A model generated the notes under the pieces. It saw only the letters and a list, made by a program, of their open reading frames with translations, was not told the origin of the DNA and ran no database searches. Positions 1 to 9,341 of a stretch of 64,000 nt of DNA are shown here, piece by piece. This stretch comes from Paenibacillus sp. J23TS9 (lineage in GTDB: Bacteria > Bacillota > Bacilli > Paenibacillales > Paenibacillaceae). Made by a program: the position numbers and the translations under genes. The DNA is taken from assembly GCF_018403225.1 (NCBI RefSeq), contig NZ_BOSG01000003.1, positions 186,001 to 250,000 of the forward strand, written 5' to 3'. Each line of letters opens with the position of its first letter. Within the stretch, counting starts at the first letter, position 1.

Positions 1-2793
1 AGCTCCTTCCCTGTCGTATCGCTTAGTGCATCAGACGACTCCAACGACTTGGAGAAGCTGACCAAGAACATTGAGAATCAAGTTGAGCCTGCACTCGAGA
101 AAATTCCCGGGGTAGCCTCGATCTCCATTTCCGGGCAATATGTCAAAGAAGTGCAGCTGAAGTTTAATAAAGAAAAAATGGCCCAGCTCGGTCTTTCTGA
201 AGATACCGTGAAGGGCATAGTCCAAGGCTCTTCCATTCGTGTCCCTCTTGGTCTGTTCACACTGGATCAGTCCTCGAAGGCCGTCGTTGTGGATGGCAAT
301 ATCATCTCACTGGATGATCTGAAGAACCTGACGATTCCTGTTATTCCTAGCTCAGGCGGAGCAGCCTCCGGCGCCGGTGGTGCCCAAGGCCAAGGAGCCC
401 CTGCTGGAGCGCAAGGTACGAACGGTGGCGCTGCCCAAGGTTCTGGAGCAGCCGTACAAGGCAATGCGGCTCAAGGCGTTCCTGCCGGCATTCCAACCGT
501 GAAGCTGAGCGAAATCGCTGATATTCAAGTCATCGGCAAAGCAGAATCTGTCTCCCGTACGAACGGCAAGCCATCCATTGGTCTGCAGATCGTTAAAGAT
601 AATGATGCCAACACTGTGGATGTCGTCAATGCCGTGAAGGATAAAGCCACGGAACTTGAAGGCGAGTTCAAAGGCATGAACTTGACCGTTCTGCTTGACC
701 AAGGCAAACCAATCGAAGACGCGGTATCCACGATGATGAGTAAAGCGGTATTCGGCGCTTTGTTCGCCGTCCTCATTATTCTCATCTTCCTGAGAAACAT
801 CCGCTCTACCATCATCTCGATTCTGTCCATTCCGCTCTCCCTGCTGATCGCTCTGCTGATATTGTGGAGAATGGATATCACTTTGAACATGATGACCCTG
901 GGCGCGATGACTGTTGCCATAGGGCGTGTCGTCGATGACTCCATTGTCGTTATCGAGAATATATACCGTCGGATGACCAGCGGCGGCGAGAAGCTGCGTG
1001 GACGTGAGCTGGTTCGTGAAGCAACCCGTGAAATGTTCGTACCGATCATGTCTTCGACGATTGTTACGATCGCCGTCTTCCTGCCACTTGCCTTCGTCAG
1101 CGGCATGGTTGGCGAACTGTTCATGCCGTTTGCGCTTACGATGGTCTTCGCCCTGCTGGCATCGCTGCTGGTTGCGATTACCCTGGTGCCGATGCTTGCG
1201 CATTCCCTGTTCAAAAAAGGCATCAAAACATCCAAAAAGCATGATCATGACAAGCCCGGCAAAATGGCCCGCGGCTATCAACGCATCCTGAACTGGTCGC
1301 TGTCTCATAAGCTGATCACTTTCGGACTCGCCGTGGTCCTGCTCGTTGCAAGCTGCTTCCTGACACCGCTCATCGGCACCAGCTTCATGCCGGAACAGGA
1401 AGATAAATATGTGATGGTAACCTACTCTCCAGAGCCGGGTGCCCAGCTTGAAACGGTTGAGCAGCGTGCACTGGATGCCGAGAAGTATATTCTTGAGCAG
1501 CCAAACGTAGATAAAATGCAGTATTCCATTGGTGGAAGCGGCAATCCGATGGGTGGAGGATCTTCCTCAAACTCCGGACTCTTCTATGTTGAATATAAGA
1601 AAGACACCAAGGATTTTGAAGACGTGAAGAAGAACCTGGTCGAAGGTCTGAAAAAACAGGTCGCCAAGGGTGAATGGGCTACCATGGATATGTCCGGCGG
1701 CATGGGCGGAAGCTCACTCAGCGTCAGCGTATTCGGCAACAGCCTGGATGACATCAAGCCGGTATCCGATCAGATTCTGAAGCTGGTTGAAGCAGACAAG
1801 ACCAATTTTGAAAAAGCAAAAACCAGCCTGTCCAAAGCCTATGATCAGTACACCATTGTCGCTGACCAGCAAAAGCTCAGTTCGATGGGCCTTACAGCCG
1901 GTCAAATCGCCATGAAGCTCAGCCCGGTACGGGAACGCCCTGTACTCACAGAGATCAAGGTCGATAACAAAGACTACAAAGTGTACATTGAAGCGGACAG
2001 CAAGGAATATAAGAGTGTCGATGAAATTTCGAATGAGACCCTTACATCCCCGCTCGGTATGAAGGTACCGATCAAGGATGTAGCCAAGGTTGAAAAAGGG
2101 ACTTCCCCTGATACGATTACGCGCACAGACGGCAAAATGGTCGTGAACGTAACAGCCAACATCGTATCTTCGAATGTAGGTCAGGCCTCTACCGACCTGC
2201 AAAAGCAGATCGACAAAATCGATAAGCCTGACGGCGTAGAGATCAAGTTCGGCGGAACCACCGAACAGATCAATGACACCTTTACACAGCTCGGCTTGGC
2301 CATGGCAGCAGCTATCGCTATTGTGTATTTCGTGCTCGTTGTGACCTTCGGCGGCGGCCTTGCGCCATTTGCCATCCTGTTCTCCCTGCCGTTCACGATC
2401 ATCGGTGCGCTTGTCGGCCTGTGGATTGGCGGAGAAACGCTAAACGTATCCTCTCTCATGGGTGCACTCATGCTGATCGGTATCGTTGTTACCAACGCCA
2501 TCGTGCTGATCGACCGCGTTATTCACAAGGAACGCGAAGGCATGTCAACGCGTGAAGCCCTGCTCGAAGCAGGCGCCACCCGTCTTCGCCCGATCCTGAT
2601 GACAGCTCTTGCCACCATTGGAGCTCTGCTTCCGCTGGTGTCGGGACTGGAAAACAGCGCGGGTATCATCTCCAGAGGACTTGGTATTACCGTTATCGGT
2701 GGTCTGATCAGTTCCACATTGCTGACGCTCGTCATCGTACCGGTTGTGTACGAATTCCTGATGAAGTTCCGCAAACCCAAAGTGGATGATTAA
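1..2793 (+). CDS. swrC: RND-family efflux transporter, SwrC-like (5' end outside window)
   Basis: This is the C-terminal 930 residues of an inner-membrane RND exporter of the AcrB/SwrC type; the reading frame is open through base 1, so the true start lies upstream. It shows the periplasmic-type porter segment first, then transmembrane segments from about base 740, including the TM4 motif GRVVDDSIVVIENI with paired Asp residues used for proton coupling. A second porter half and a second membrane bundle follow, ending with IVLIDRV and RLRPILMTALATIGALLPL. In B. subtilis SwrC is linked to surfactin export and swarming; the substrate here is unknown. A Gly/Ala/Gln-rich stretch of about 48 residues (about bases 346-492) interrupts the first porter domain and looks like a disordered insertion. 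A strong terminator follows immediately. Confidence 0.9.
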   Translation, partial: SSFPVVSLSASDDSNDLEKLTKNIENQVEPALEKIPGVASISISGQYVKEVQLKFNKEKMAQLGLSEDTVKGIVQGSSIRVPLGLFTLDQSSKAVVVDGNIISLDDLKNLTIPVIPSSGGAASGAGGAQGQGAPAGAQGTNGGAAQGSGAAVQGNAAQGVPAGIPTVKLSEIADIQVIGKAESVSRTNGKPSIGLQIVKDNDANTVDVVNAVKDKATELEGEFKGMNLTVLLDQGKPIEDAVSTMMSKAVFGALFAVLIILIFLRNIRSTIISILSIPLSLLIALLILWRMDITLNMMTLGAMTVAIGRVVDDSIVVIENIYRRMTSGGEKLRGRELVREATREMFVPIMSSTIVTIAVFLPLAFVSGMVGELFMPFALTMVFALLASLLVAITLVPMLAHSLFKKGIKTSKKHDHDKPGKMARGYQRILNWSLSHKLITFGLAVVLLVASCFLTPLIGTSFMPEQEDKYVMVTYSPEPGAQLETVEQRALDAEKYILEQPNVDKMQYSIGGSGNPMGGGSSSNSGLFYVEYKKDTKDFEDVKKNLVEGLKKQVAKGEWATMDMSGGMGGSSLSVSVFGNSLDDIKPVSDQILKLVEADKTNFEKAKTSLSKAYDQYTIVADQQKLSSMGLTAGQIAMKLSPVRERPVLTEIKVDNKDYKVYIEADSKEYKSVDEISNETLTSPLGMKVPIKDVAKVEKGTSPDTITRTDGKMVVNVTANIVSSNVGQASTDLQKQIDKIDKPDGVEIKFGGTTEQINDTFTQLGLAMAAAIAIVYFVLVVTFGGGLAPFAILFSLPFTIIGALVGLWIGGETLNVSSLMGALMLIGIVVTNAIVLIDRVIHKEREGMSTREALLEAGATRLRPILMTALATIGALLPLVSGLENSAGIISRGLGITVIGGLISSTLLTLVIVPVVYEFLMKFRKPKVDD

Positions 2794-2812
2794 GATTTGA
2801 AGCTTTGATTAT

Positions 2813-2860
2813 AAAAAAGGACGCGTTCCCTCCCTGCCGGGAGTGGATGCGTCCTTTTTT
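2813..2860. terminator. Intrinsic terminator after the RND exporter
   Basis: A 12-bp perfect stem (AAAAAAGGACGC with its complement) is closed by a 24-nt loop and ends in six T. The A-run on the other side lets it act in both directions, between the convergent RND gene and the TorD-like gene. Confidence 0.9.
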
Positions 2861-2922
2861 GTGCTGCATATTCGTTTCTGGTCAGATGATTGTACGCATG
2901 GCCCATTCAACCGGCCCACGCA

Positions 2923-3612
2923 TCAGCCAGCCAGTTCTTCCCGCAGCAAGCGGAGCATTTGAAGATCATATGGAATAAACTCGCTCACAATATGCCCGAT
3001 TTCCCGGTACAGTGGAGTGCGGGCGAGACTCGTTAACTCGTTCGAGAGACGGGGCGTCCACTGCAGCAGATGCTTCTCCAGAAAATCAATCTGCGTATCG
3101 AGCCACATCAGCTGGCACTCCGGCAAACCTTGCGCGTCATCCATATGCTCGCCCGCGACGGCTATGAACTCGAGCTCAATGGTAAGATGATCATCCTTTT
3201 CGCTCTGCAGCTTGTTAAATACAATGCCGCAGCCCGCGTAGGCTTCCCGGATTTGCTGCAGGCAGCGGTGACCGCTGCCTTGATCCGTTGTACGGTATAC
3301 ACTTTCGCATACACAAGGGAGAAGGGCGTCCGGACCGGTAAACAGACGCTCATATTCTTTCGTCTCCATACGGCATTCATCCGAGAGCTCGCAAGGCTCC
3401 AGCTTGCCCCAATGTTCCTGAAGCCGGCGTCCCCCTTCCGTCAGCGCCAGTTCCTCGCGCATTGCAGCCTGCCGCTGCCACAAAGCAATCTGCGACAAGC
3501 TTGGCGGATTCTCCAGAAAATCGATCAGCAGCTGATAAACCCAGCCTCTACCCTGAAGCCATTGTACCCCTTTCGCGGTGTCCAGCAGCGATTTCACAGT
3601 CATCGTCGTCAT
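2923..3612 (-). CDS. TorD/DmsD-family molybdoenzyme maturation chaperone
   Basis: The 229-residue protein is all-helical in character and resembles cytoplasmic TorD/DmsD/NarJ-type chaperones, which hold apo-molybdoenzymes until cofactor insertion. The central segment (ALLPCVCESVYRT) and the Glu/Asp-rich second half (EFIAVAGEHM) fit the family. The frame is open further upstream, but the start at 3612 is preceded by AAAGGAGG at 8 nt, so I use it. A perfect Fnr box and a matching -10 lie upstream. mobA is the next gene upstream on the same strand. The likely client is the YoaE-like oxidoreductase at 12.6-14.7 kb, the only molybdoenzyme in view; that pairing is inferred. The family call is from sequence character rather than a search. 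Confidence 0.75.
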   Translation of the reverse strand: MTTMTVKSLLDTAKGVQWLQGRGWVYQLLIDFLENPPSLSQIALWQRQAAMREELALTEGGRRLQEHWGKLEPCELSDECRMETKEYERLFTGPDALLPCVCESVYRTTDQGSGHRCLQQIREAYAGCGIVFNKLQSEKDDHLTIELEFIAVAGEHMDDAQGLPECQLMWLDTQIDFLEKHLLQWTPRLSNELTSLARTPLYREIGHIVSEFIPYDLQMLRLLREELAG

Positions 3613-3695
3613 AGCTGAATCCTCCTTTATCATGGTCCATATCATAATTGTCTCCATTCTTACAGACAAGATAACGCTTTCTTCTTCCTGATTTA

Positions 3696-3738
3696 ACCTT
3701 ACCTTATCATTAGAGACTCTTATGTGATATAATTCACA
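3696..3738 (-). promoter_or_regulatory. Fnr box and promoter of the TorD-like gene
   Basis: TGTGATATAATTCACA (3723-3738) is a perfect match to the Bacillus Fnr consensus TGTGA-N6-TCACA. Read towards the TorD-like gene, a -10-like TAAGGT (3700-3705 to 3696-3701, exact register uncertain) places the expected start about 41 nt from the box centre, the usual distance for activation by Fnr. Oxygen-limited expression of the chaperone is the natural reading. Confidence 0.72.
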
Positions 3739-3793
3739 TAAAATGCCAAAACCACCCTTATTATTTTAAATTTTAATGGAATGTTCAAAGTTA

Positions 3794-4435
3794 TCATTCC
3801 AATTCATTTTTATCCCGATCTTCATCCAAGGCCTGTTTATAATCTACAGGGTTATTCATGTTGAAAAATTCCCGTCCCGGATCGAGTCCCGTTTCGTTTC
3901 GAATTTCTTCCTCCGGAATATAGCAAATGTGGAGCTCTTTCAGCCAATCCGTCATACGCAGCTTATTTTCTGCAAGTGATTTCTCAAGGGAGGGGAGCGT
4001 GCTGAGATGATAGGCGGCAACCAACGGCTGGATTCTCCCCCCCACTAAGGGTATAAAGCCCTGGTACGCGGGCTCTTTTTCACCCGTCGCCCGCTTCTCA
4101 ATTACTTCTTTCAGATATTTAAAGATCCCTTCGCTGACAAAAGGCAGATCACATGCCGAAACGATCACCCATGGCGTCTCCACCATACTAAGCGCAGCAT
4201 GGAGTCCTGATAGCGGCCCCATCATCGGAAACAGGTCTGATACAATTTCATGTCCCAAATCTTCGTAAACCTGTGTGTCATTAGCTGAAATAATGATTCT
4301 GGATGTTACAGCAGCCATACTCTGGATCACGGATTCAATGATCATTTCTCTTCCGTTCATCCTCAGTAATGCTTTGTTCCTTCCCATCCGGCTCGACTTC
4401 CCGCCTGCCAGCACAACACCTGTCATTTCCGTCAT
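3794..4435 (-). CDS. mobA: Molybdenum cofactor guanylyltransferase MobA
   Basis: MobA transfers GMP from GTP to molybdopterin, giving the guanine dinucleotide form of the cofactor used by DMSO-reductase-family enzymes. The N-terminal nucleotide-binding signature LAGGKSSRMGRNKALL (residues 9-24) is intact, followed by the SANDT, MGPLSGLHAAL and SACDLPF motifs. At 213 residues it is slightly longer than E. coli MobA (194). The start at 4435 has an AAGGAAG-like ribosome site; the Met three codons later is an alternative. It sits upstream of the Fnr-controlled TorD-like gene on the same strand, 181 bp away, so both serve molybdoenzyme assembly, probably from separate promoters. Confidence 0.92.
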   Translation of the reverse strand: MTEMTGVVLAGGKSSRMGRNKALLRMNGREMIIESVIQSMAAVTSRIIISANDTQVYEDLGHEIVSDLFPMMGPLSGLHAALSMVETPWVIVSACDLPFVSEGIFKYLKEVIEKRATGEKEPAYQGFIPLVGGRIQPLVAAYHLSTLPSLEKSLAENKLRMTDWLKELHICYIPEEEIRNETGLDPGREFFNMNNPVDYKQALDEDRDKNELE

Positions 4436-4631
4436 TCCATCACTTCCTTCTATTTTTATATTTTGTTAGAAATTATATATCACCGCAAGCCATTTATCGT
4501 TTAAAATCCATACAAATGGATACTTTAACACTTATTGGTTTGTATCCCTTTTCAACAAATGATAAAGTGGGATTGGCGGCTTCTAAAAAAGCCACTGTCG
4601 ATTCGCATTCGGTCGGAAAGGAATGTGCAAC

Positions 4632-5870
4632 GTGCAGGAACTTGTAAAAAAAGAGTCCAAGCTACTGCCGCTTAAGGCTTTTAACTTTTTAATCTACGGC
4701 ACCGTGGTGATCTTCACCAGCTTTTTTCAATTATACCTGCAGGATGCAGGCATGAACAAACTCGAAATCGGCAGCTTGATGGCACTGGGTCCCTTTGTGT
4801 CCCTGATCGCCAATCCTTTCTGGACATTCTGGAGTGACCGCATGCAAAATGCGAGGCGCATTCTATTATTTATGATGACTGGAACTCTTCTGCTTATTCA
4901 ATTTGTATTTCATGCGGGTACGTATAATATGATTTATTTGGCAATGATACTCTTTTTCTTTTTTCAGAGTCCACTCTTTGCCCAGAGCAACACGCTCATT
5001 TTAGGCTATATCTCAGATAAACCGCAGCATTTCAGCACCTTCCGGAACTGGGGCTCCATTGGATGGGCCGTCATTGCCATCTCTGCCGGGATCCTTATCG
5101 ATCAGGTTGGCATATCACGGCTGTCGTTTCTGATTACCGGCCTCCTGCTGCTGGCCATCGGTACGGTTCTGCTGCTTCCGCCGCTGAGGGCAGCCTCAGA
5201 GACACCGCCTATCCGCCTGAGAGGCTTCGGAAAAATAGTTATTAACCGCTATGTCATCGCTTTTATTGTGCTTGGCATGCTGGTTTCGGTGCCCAATTCG
5301 ATGAATAATACCTTTATGTCGCTCTATATCACGGAGCTAGGCGGCTCAAAGACGATGGTTGGATTAGCCGTATTTCTGTCTTCCTTTCTGGAGGTCGCCG
5401 TACTCTTACTCTTCCACCGATATCTAAAACGCTCCCTCTCCACCCTGATCGGCTGCTTGACCCTGGTGAGCGTGCTGTTCTGTGTACGATGGCTGCTCAT
5501 GGCAGGTGCCGCACATCCGCTGGAGGTTGCGATCATTCAGATCATGCACTGCCTTACCTTTGGCGGATACTTTTTCGTCGGTACCCAGGTTGTCAGCAAA
5601 TTAGTGCCTCCTGTGCACCGCGCTTCGGCGCAATCCCTGTTCACCTTGACCTGGAGCGGCATCTCCGGCATGATCGGCAGTCTGGCTGGAGGCTGGTTGT
5701 TCCAGAACTTCGGTGGTCAAGCCATGTATAACATAGGCTTTATGCTGGCAATGTTCGGGGCCATAGGCTTTGGCATCATGTGGTACTGGCTCCGGTTCCA
5801 GGGGCATCACCCAAAACCCGATTCACCGGAGGAAGAGCTGGAGGAGCTGTTTGAAGAAGAATACCGCTAA
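4632..5870 (+). CDS. MFS transporter (MFS_1-like, sugar/nucleoside-permease type)
   Basis: This is a 12-helix major facilitator of about 412 residues in the group that includes B. subtilis YwbF and the 3-phenylpropionate permease; the substrate is not readable. Hydrophobic helices run from NFLIYGTVVIFTSFF to the C-terminal FMLAMFGAIGFGIMWYWL, and the tail is acidic (PEEELEELFEEE). An ATG exists at 4623, but GGAAAGGA abuts it directly. The in-frame GTG at 4632 has the same site at 9 nt, so I prefer it. In the upstream gap an inverted repeat ATCCAT-ACAA-ATGGAT lies at 4506-4521 and may be an operator. A terminator follows the stop codon. Confidence 0.82.
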   Translation: MQELVKKESKLLPLKAFNFLIYGTVVIFTSFFQLYLQDAGMNKLEIGSLMALGPFVSLIANPFWTFWSDRMQNARRILLFMMTGTLLLIQFVFHAGTYNMIYLAMILFFFFQSPLFAQSNTLILGYISDKPQHFSTFRNWGSIGWAVIAISAGILIDQVGISRLSFLITGLLLLAIGTVLLLPPLRAASETPPIRLRGFGKIVINRYVIAFIVLGMLVSVPNSMNNTFMSLYITELGGSKTMVGLAVFLSSFLEVAVLLLFHRYLKRSLSTLIGCLTLVSVLFCVRWLLMAGAAHPLEVAIIQIMHCLTFGGYFFVGTQVVSKLVPPVHRASAQSLFTLTWSGISGMIGSLAGGWLFQNFGGQAMYNIGFMLAMFGAIGFGIMWYWLRFQGHHPKPDSPEEELEELFEEEYR

Positions 5871-5871
5871 T

Positions 5872-5915
5872 AAAAAGCCAGTGCTTAGAGAATCTTCTCT
5901 CTGCACTGGCTTTTT
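5872..5915. terminator. Bidirectional terminator between MFS gene and glnS
   Basis: A 13-bp stem, AAAAAGCCAGTGC with its complement, ends in a T-run and serves the two convergent genes. Confidence 0.9.
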
Positions 5916-5937
5916 CTATTGCATATGAACAACAAAC

Positions 5938-7635
5938 TTATTTAGGGAGCTGGAATGAGCTCTTCATCGATACGATCAAATTAAAGACCGGCTGGCCTGG
6001 CAAAGAATATTTCGGATCCACGTTGAAATAGCCATGACGGAAGAATTGGAATTTATCCTGCGCTCCCGCTTCCTTCATCTCCGGCTCTACAAATCCATGC
6101 AGAATCTCGAGTGAGTTCGGGTTAATCTCGTCAAGGAATGACTTCTCCACTTTTCCGGCTTCTTGAGCGTCTTCCTCTGCTTCCACGGTCTCTTCTTCTT
6201 TCGGCTTGATCAGCGGCTCGTACAGACGGAATTCCGCAGGTACAGCATGGGTGGCTTCCACCCAGTGAATCGTGCCCTTCACCTTGCGTCCAGTAAATCC
6301 GGAGCCGCTTTTGGTTGCCGGATCATAGGTGCAGTGGATTTCCGTTACGTTTCCGTCTTCGTCTTTAATGAACTCATTGCACTTGATAAAGTATGCATTC
6401 TTCAAACGCACTTCGTTCCCAGGGAACAAACGGAAATATTTATTCGGCGGATTCTCCATAAAATCGTCCTGTTCGATGTAAATCTCGCGCGAGAACGGAA
6501 TTTGACGGCTGCCCATGTCCGGATTTTCGGTGTTGTTTTCGGCTTCCAGCCATTCCACTTGCCCTTCAGGGTAGTTCGTGATGACCACTTTAAGCGGTTT
6601 TAACACAGCCATCGTGCGTGGTGCCTTCAGCTTCAGATCCTCACGGACGAAATGCTCCAGCATTTGCAGATCGATCAAGCCCTGGCTTTTGGAAATGCCC
6701 GTTTCATATACGAAGCTGCGGATCGCTTCCGGCGTGTAGCCGCGGCGGCGGAGTCCCGAGATCGTCGGCATGCGCGGGTCGTCCCAGCCATCCACAATCT
6801 TTTCATCCACCAACAGCTTCAGCTTGCGCTTACTTGTGAGCGTCTGGGCCACATTCAAGCGTCCGAACTCATATTGATGCGGCGTGCTCGGCATTTCGCA
6901 TTCTGCAATCACCCAGTCATAAAATGGACGTTGGTCCTCAAACTCCAGTGAGCAGAGGGAATGCGTCACACCCTCAATCGCATCTTCCAGTGGATGGGCA
7001 AAGGTGTACATTGGGTAGATGCACCACTTATCTCCCGTGTTATGATGAGCGACGTGAGCAATTCGGTAAATGACGGGATCACGCAGATTGATATTCGGCG
7101 AGCTCATGTCAATTTTGGCACGGAGCACCTTTTCGCCATCCTTGAATTCACCGGCACGCATGCTGCGGAACAGCCCGAGGTTCTCCTCTATGCTGCGGTC
7201 CCGGTAGGGGCTGTTTTGTCCAGGCTCGGTCAAGGTTCCGCGCGTTTCACGGATTTGGTCGGCGCTTTGGTCATCCACATAGGCTTTGCCCTTTTGGATC
7301 AGCAGCTCGGCACGTTTGTACATTTCTTCAAAATAATCCGATGCGAAGCGCTTCTTTGTCCAGTCGTAGCCCAGCCATTTTACGTCTTCCTCTATAGAAT
7401 TAACGTATTCCACATCTTCTTTCATCGGGTTTGTATCATCAAAGCGGAGGTTCGTTGAACCGCCGAATTCCTGCGCAAGTGTAAAGTTAATCCAGATGGC
7501 CTTGGCATGTCCGATATGCAAATAACCGTTAGGCTCCGGCGGAAAGCGGGTAATCACTTTCTGGACTTTGCCGGACTCCAGGTCATCTGTAATTACGTTT
7601 TTAATAAAATTGGAGGGGGTGCTTGGTTTCTCCAC
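5938..7635 (-). CDS. glnS: Glutaminyl-tRNA synthetase
   Basis: GlnRS charges tRNA-Gln with glutamine directly. The class I signature HIGH lies in [15 protein letters not shown] (about residues 40-43), the KMSKS-equivalent is LTSKRKL near residue 265, and the C-terminal anticodon-binding barrels end in [19 protein letters not shown]. At 565 residues it is close to the E. coli enzyme (554). An acidic linker ([16 protein letters not shown]) interrupts the C-terminal part. An in-frame TTG at 7644 sits flush against AAAGG, whereas the GTG at 7635 has it at 9 nt, so I choose 7635. Most Bacilli lack GlnRS and make Gln-tRNA through GatCAB, so this gene suggests old transfer, as known for Paenibacillus. 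I see no T-box in the leader. Confidence 0.95.
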   Translation of the reverse strand: MEKPSTPSNFIKNVITDDLESGKVQKVITRFPPEPNGYLHIGHAKAIWINFTLAQEFGGSTNLRFDDTNPMKEDVEYVNSIEEDVKWLGYDWTKKRFASDYFEEMYKRAELLIQKGKAYVDDQSADQIRETRGTLTEPGQNSPYRDRSIEENLGLFRSMRAGEFKDGEKVLRAKIDMSSPNINLRDPVIYRIAHVAHHNTGDKWCIYPMYTFAHPLEDAIEGVTHSLCSLEFEDQRPFYDWVIAECEMPSTPHQYEFGRLNVAQTLTSKRKLKLLVDEKIVDGWDDPRMPTISGLRRRGYTPEAIRSFVYETGISKSQGLIDLQMLEHFVREDLKLKAPRTMAVLKPLKVVITNYPEGQVEWLEAENNTENPDMGSRQIPFSREIYIEQDDFMENPPNKYFRLFPGNEVRLKNAYFIKCNEFIKDEDGNVTEIHCTYDPATKSGSGFTGRKVKGTIHWVEATHAVPAEFRLYEPLIKPKEEETVEAEEDAQEAGKVEKSFLDEINPNSLEILHGFVEPEMKEAGAQDKFQFFRHGYFNVDPKYSLPGQPVFNLIVSMKSSFQLPK

Positions 7636-7882
7636 AGTAATCAACCTTTCATCCTGAATTATGTCCGCCCTAATAGAATGAAACGATAGCAGTTTCCTGC
7701 TCCACTCTATATCTATTCTGTATAAGCGTGTTTCATTTAAATATACCTGTAATGACCGGATAGTTCAATGATTCGGCCTTTTCTGCTTTGACGGAGGCTT
7801 TTGAATAGGGTAGCATGGAAACGAAAACCAAAAAGCGCGGCAAACCGTATCATCTCATCTTCCATAGAAAGAAGGTCTGTAT

Positions 7883-8431
7883 ATGTTTACATATCCTCTG
7901 GACGATCATATTGAACTGCAGCCTCTGGCTTTGCAGCATGCACGCCCCCTGTTTATCCTGACCAACCGTTCACGCGATACGCTGCGCGAGTGGCTCCCTT
8001 GGGTCGATGCCATTACCGAGGTGGATCATACCGCAAATTTTGTGAGAAACGCCATTAAGCAGGGAGCCGAGAACGGCGCCATATCTTCAGGCATCTGGGT
8101 GCAGGGAGAACTTGCAGGTATGATCAGCTTTCATGAAATCAACTGGCATAACCGCTCGGTCAGTATTGGCTACTGGCTCGGACAGGAATATGTCGGTCAA
8201 GGCATCATGAGCAGCGCCTGCCGGGCTTTCGTGGATTACGCGCTGATGGAGCTTGACCTGAACCGCGTGGAAATCCGTTGTGCCACGGGCAACCTGCGCA
8301 GCCGGGCCATACCGGAGAGATTGGGCTTTGTTCTGGAGGGTATCGTCCGCGAAGCCGAGCTGCTGCCGCAGGGCTTTGTGAACCACGCCATCTACGGCAT
8401 GATTCAAAGCGAGTGGAAACTGCTGAGATAA
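7883..8431 (+). CDS. GNAT acetyltransferase, RimL/YdaF-like
   Basis: This 182-residue GNAT protein has the order seen in RimJ/RimL-type N-acetyltransferases: SIGYWLGQEYVGQGIMSSACRA provides the acetyl-CoA loop (G-x-G-x-G/S like), followed by NRVEIRC and the C-terminal N-x-RS-x-x-ERLGF motif with EGIVREAE. RimL-type enzymes acetylate the N-terminus of ribosomal proteins; others in the group act on small molecules, so the substrate is open. An AGAAGG ribosome site precedes the ATG. The gene is monocistronic and has its own terminator. Confidence 0.85.
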   Translation: MFTYPLDDHIELQPLALQHARPLFILTNRSRDTLREWLPWVDAITEVDHTANFVRNAIKQGAENGAISSGIWVQGELAGMISFHEINWHNRSVSIGYWLGQEYVGQGIMSSACRAFVDYALMELDLNRVEIRCATGNLRSRAIPERLGFVLEGIVREAELLPQGFVNHAIYGMIQSEWKLLR

Positions 8432-8446
8432 TGCTTCCTTCATGTT

Positions 8447-8495
8447 AAAAAGCCGCCCATGCCGGATGAACGTATCTGGCAGGAACGGCTTTTTT
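8447..8495. terminator. Terminator after the RimL-like gene
   Basis: A two-tier hairpin with outer stem AAAAAGCCG/CGGCTTTTT and inner stem TGCCGGA/TCTGGCA ends in a T-run. It lies between convergent genes. Confidence 0.85.
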
Positions 8496-8552
8496 AGTTA
8501 AAAGATTCTGTTCGCAGCTTGCATGATGCAAAGGCAAAAAGCACTCTGGACC

Positions 8553-9215
8553 TTAGGTCTCCTGCAGCCACTCGGTAAACGATTCCTTCACATTCGCTGC
8601 CAGTGCATCCACTTCGAGCATCCGCTTCAGCTGTTCCCGGTCCGCCTGCCGGCGGCCAAGGGATTGCTGCTTGAGTACGGAAGCCACCGTAACCTGCATG
8701 GGGTGGGATGAGCGCTTCACAATGACAGATTCATTGCTTAAGCGTCCCTCCTGCAAAATGCGCAGATAAAAGCCGCTGTAACCGGTATCCAGTACCCGCG
8801 CCGGAAAGTCCTTGACCGCATGCTTGCTCGAAATTTTAAAGCATGGAAAACGCGGCTGGCTAACCTGTACCACAACTTCTCCAATCTCGAAAATATCCCC
8901 GATGCAAACTGCCGTCTCAAGCAGTCCCGTCACGGTCAGATTCTCGCCGAATGCGGAATAATCCAGCTTCTTATCAAGCTGATCTTCCCAGTATGCGTAA
9001 TGCTCATAGGGATAGACGCATACAGCTTTATCGGCACCGCCGTGATGTTTGAGATCCGCCTGTCCGTCTCCATCCATTTGCGTGCGCCCCACGAACACTT
9101 CGCCTTGAACAGGATGCTTGTATATACCGGTTGTCAGCGGCTTTCCCAAATATTCCACCGTAATGGGCTTGCCGGTATTTACGGACACGATGCCGTACCT
9201 GCCGTTCTCCTCCAT
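8553..9215 (-). CDS. MOSC-domain protein, YiiM-like
   Basis: MOSC proteins bind molybdenum cofactor or related sulfur carriers. The protein opens with GIVSVNTGKP and the MOSC core runs KHHGGADKAVCVYP...FGENLTVTGL, with Cys in SQPRFPCFKISSKH at the position of the conserved cofactor-linked Cys. The helical C-terminal YiiM extension follows. The length (220) matches E. coli YiiM (224), which confers resistance to 6-hydroxylaminopurine with molybdenum cofactor. The Met at 9215 has an AAGGGG site; an upstream in-frame ATG at 9254 has none, so the shorter form is used. With mobA, TorD and the YoaE-like enzyme it adds another molybdenum-linked function to the region, although it is not in an operon with them. 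Confidence 0.88.
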   Translation of the reverse strand: MEENGRYGIVSVNTGKPITVEYLGKPLTTGIYKHPVQGEVFVGRTQMDGDGQADLKHHGGADKAVCVYPYEHYAYWEDQLDKKLDYSAFGENLTVTGLLETAVCIGDIFEIGEVVVQVSQPRFPCFKISSKHAVKDFPARVLDTGYSGFYLRILQEGRLSNESVIVKRSSHPMQVTVASVLKQQSLGRRQADREQLKRMLEVDALAANVKESFTEWLQET

Positions 9216-9341
9216 CCTTATCCGTCCCCTTGTATGTATTTTAAATCCCATCATACCAAAAGAAGACTCAACATCTCAAAGGAAATTTGAAGCGGCTGCC
9301 TGAACATAATACCGGATATCTATAACAATCAATGCCGAAGG

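Noticed and set aside
352..1308. A 318-codon minus-strand frame opposite the RND exporter
   Set aside because: Composition is dominated by His, Gln, Asn and Arg, typical of antisense frames of high-GC-wobble genes.
3668..3681. A cre-like sequence in the TorD-like gene leader (AACGCTTTC core)
   Set aside because: It has three mismatches to the consensus and lies downstream of the expected transcription start in a region already explained by the Fnr box.
4506..4521. Inverted repeat ATCCAT-ACAA-ATGGAT upstream of the MFS gene
   Set aside because: It is short and AT-rich, no regulator gene is near, and a core promoter is not clear, so I mention it only with the gene.
7645..7882. Possible T-box leader before glnS
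   Set aside because: No AGGGTGGNACCGCG-like antiterminator sequence or terminator pair is seen.
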